From contig NZ_NKYF01000007.1 in NCBI RefSeq assembly GCF_002262885.1, positions 124,001-188,000 on the forward strand: a stretch of 64,000 nt of DNA, in the 5' to 3' direction. The DNA comes from Pseudonocardia sp. MH-G8. Its GTDB lineage: Bacteria > Actinomycetota > Actinomycetes > Mycobacteriales > Pseudonocardiaceae. Both the position numbers and the translations under genes were made by a program. Below are positions 62,698 through 64,000 of this stretch, in pieces (the first letter of the stretch is position 1; every line of letters begins with the position of its first letter). The notes beneath the pieces were generated by a model. The model was given only the letters and a program-made list of their open reading frames with translations, had not been told where the DNA came from and did not search any database.

Positions 62698-63696
62698 TCA
62701 CGGTGCCTTCGCCGCGGCCTCGGCGAGGTGGGGCAACGTGTGGTCCAGCGCGTAGGTCCAGCCCTGCACCGACGCCGCGGAGAACGCCTGCGAGACGTCC
62801 CGGTCCGACAGCAGCACCCCACGCCCGGCTGCGACCGACGGGACCAACCGCCACAACGGGTCGCTCTCGATCTCCGTTGCGTCCTTGCCGATCGACTGCA
62901 TGACGGTGACGTCCGCGTCGAGCAGGCCCATCAGCTCCCGGGAGATCGGCGTCGAGAAGCCCTCGGCGGGCAGTTCGGCGACCTGGGGGGCCAGGACCAT
63001 CCCGAGCTCGTTCATGAACTGCATCCGGCCCGATCCCTGGACGTAGGCCCCGTACTCGCCGAGGTTGTTGCGTGCGCCGGTGACGACCGTGGCCCCCTCC
63101 AGCTGCGGGTTCTGCGCACGGGCGTCGGCGAACCGCTGCTCGAGGCCGGCCACGAGCCGGGCGGCCTGTTCGTCGCGGCCCAGGGCAGCACCGACCAGCC
63201 GGAGCTGGTCGCGCCACGTCGTCAGGTAGTCCTCGCCACCGGCCGGGATGCCGACGACGGGGACGCCGAGCTGGGTGAGCCGGTCGTGGCGCTCGCGCGT
63301 GCCGACCGAGCGGGTGTCCAGGATCAGGTCCGGCTCCAGAGCGGCGACCGCCTCCAGGTCCACCTCGAGGGTGCCCAGGATCGTCGGTGCGACGGTGTAG
63401 GACTGCGGTACCCAGGCGCCGAGCCCGTCACCGCCGACGGCCAGCCAGTCCGCGGCACCGACCGGTTCGACGCCCAGCGCGAGGGCGGTCTCCGCGTCGC
63501 TCCAGCCCAGCGCGACCACGCGCTCGGGTGGCTCGGGGATCGTGACGTCCCCGAACGCGGTCGCAACGGTCACGGCGAGCGCGTTGTCCGGTGCGGGGGC
63601 GCCGCCGTCGCCGGCGGTGGGCTCGCTGCCACAACCGGCGAGCAGGGCGAGCGCCGCGATCACCGCGGCGAGGCGGGGGAACATCCGACGGGGCAA
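62698..63696 (-). CDS. Iron-siderophore binding lipoprotein (FecB/FhuD-like)
   Basis: A 332-residue PBP-like protein. I prefer TTG 63696, since AGGAG lies at the right distance and gives a signal peptide RRMFPRLAAVIAALALLAGC with lipobox. Mature domain has VVALGWSDAETALALGV and LVGAALGRDEQAARLVAGLE. No permease or ATPase is beside it, so it may use the importer at 49798-51617 or one outside the window. An iron box lies 19 bp upstream. Confidence 0.88.
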   Translation of the reverse strand: MPRRMFPRLAAVIAALALLAGCGSEPTAGDGGAPAPDNALAVTVATAFGDVTIPEPPERVVALGWSDAETALALGVEPVGAADWLAVGGDGLGAWVPQSYTVAPTILGTLEVDLEAVAALEPDLILDTRSVGTRERHDRLTQLGVPVVGIPAGGEDYLTTWRDQLRLVGAALGRDEQAARLVAGLEQRFADARAQNPQLEGATVVTGARNNLGEYGAYVQGSGRMQFMNELGMVLAPQVAELPAEGFSTPISRELMGLLDADVTVMQSIGKDATEIESDPLWRLVPSVAAGRGVLLSDRDVSQAFSAASVQGWTYALDHTLPHLAEAAAKAP

Positions 63697-63714
63697 GGCG
63701 AACCTCTCCTGTGC

Positions 63715-63733
63715 TGAAGTAGCCCTCACCTAA
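63715..63733. promoter_or_regulatory. DtxR/IdeR iron box 2
   Basis: On the minus strand TTAGGTGAGGGCTACTTCA, 13 of 19 positions equal to TTAGGTTAGGCTAACCTAA, 19 bp before the lipoprotein start. The left half is perfect apart from one base. Confidence 0.6.
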
Positions 63734-63949
63734 GCACTCCCGTGGGGGATCGAGAAGTGGTCCGTGACCGTCACCTCGCCTGCGGTCGGGCGGGACGCCC
63801 CGGACGAGTGGCATGGTCATTACCCCGGTCCGACCGGTAAGTGGCGATACGGTGGTGGTTCCCAGGTGCATCGCGCCCGATAGGGCTGAGTTCTCGCGGC
63901 CACCCGGCAGAACGTCGGAGTCGCAGCTACGACGTGGAGGTCGACTCAG

Positions 63950-64000
63950 TTGAAGCGTGTCTTCCCAGGAGCGATCGTCGTGGTTGTCGTGGGGGTGCTC
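63950..64000 (+). CDS. Start of an exported protein, cut by window edge
   Basis: TTG 63950 with GGAGG about 9 bp upstream begins MKRVFPGAIVVVVVGVL, the n-region and hydrophobic core of a signal peptide. Only 17 codons are visible. Identity unknown. The 217 bases before it (63734-63949) show no certain motif. Confidence 0.55.
   Translation, partial: MKRVFPGAIVVVVVGVL

Noticed and set aside
63734-63949. Riboswitch before the last, truncated gene
   Set aside because: The leader is long and GC-rich, but I could not match cobalamin, c-di-AMP or other consensus elements. An Infernal search would decide.

Overview
The window is high-GC DNA with strong G/C third-position codon bias, frequent GTG and some TTG starts, and many 4-bp ATGA/GTGA stop-start overlaps. 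Together with deazaflavin(F420)-type reductases, a relic resembling mycothiol-dependent DinB enzymes, MmyB-like XRE regulators and DtxR/IdeR-type iron boxes, this points to an actinobacterium, probably of the Pseudonocardiaceae/Mycobacteriales type. That placement is an inference; no rRNA or tRNA gene is present. No transposase, integrase, CRISPR array or phage gene was recognised. Nearly all genes are catabolic enzymes, their regulators or iron-uptake parts, so this looks like an accessory catabolic region.

1-13.4 kb: acyl-CoA catabolism. A lactonase-like SMP-30 protein, an acyl-CoA ligase, an enoyl-CoA hydratase, an APH-like kinase, an acyl-CoA dehydrogenase (ACAD) and an SDR form a tight operon (443-7186). 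This set resembles the kinase/ACAD route for 4-hydroxyacyl-CoA. It meets a convergent thiolase at a perfect hairpin. A second operon (8517-13319) has two adjacent ACADs, two enoyl-CoA hydratases and an SDR. One 18-bp palindromic operator type occurs before the lactonase and twice between thiolase and ACAD, linking both operons.

13.4-27 kb: SDR and regulator modules with decay. Thiolase, PPOX-fold, DUF3500 and cyclase relics lie among intact SDRs, two MmyB-like regulators divergent from SDRs, an NmrA/SnoaL pair with a TetR regulator, and an aldehyde dehydrogenase with a TetR regulator and two operator palindromes.

27-33.5 kb: an operon of SDR, quinone-reductase-like MDR, OsmC homologue (without catalytic cysteines), double EthD protein and luciferase-like oxidoreductase, then an AraC regulator, a broken alpha/beta hydrolase and one copy of a repeated hairpin element whose other copy is at 23.3 kb.

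33.5-39.5 kb: a RutA/SfnG-like flavin monooxygenase and aldehyde dehydrogenase, divergent from an AraC regulator, followed by an unlinked ribBA and a flavin reductase. This looks like a monooxygenase with its own flavin supply.

39.5-48.6 kb: a gene graveyard. It holds a frameshifted deazaflavin-reductase/cupin fusion, an ene-reductase and an esterase with internal deletions, and an MFS/NmrA chimera. Intact MDR, MarR, TetR, AraC and metallo-hydrolase genes are interspersed.

48.7-55.5 kb: an iron-box-controlled siderophore ABC importer, a MalY/PatB-type C-S lyase, a YjbR-family protein and rarA.

55.5-62.7 kb: a LysR-controlled aromatic-ring cleavage operon (two FAH-family enzymes, metallo-hydrolase, extradiol dioxygenase, FAD monooxygenase, ACMSD-type decarboxylase). 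The window closes with a second iron-box-preceded siderophore-binding lipoprotein and the first codons of an exported protein.
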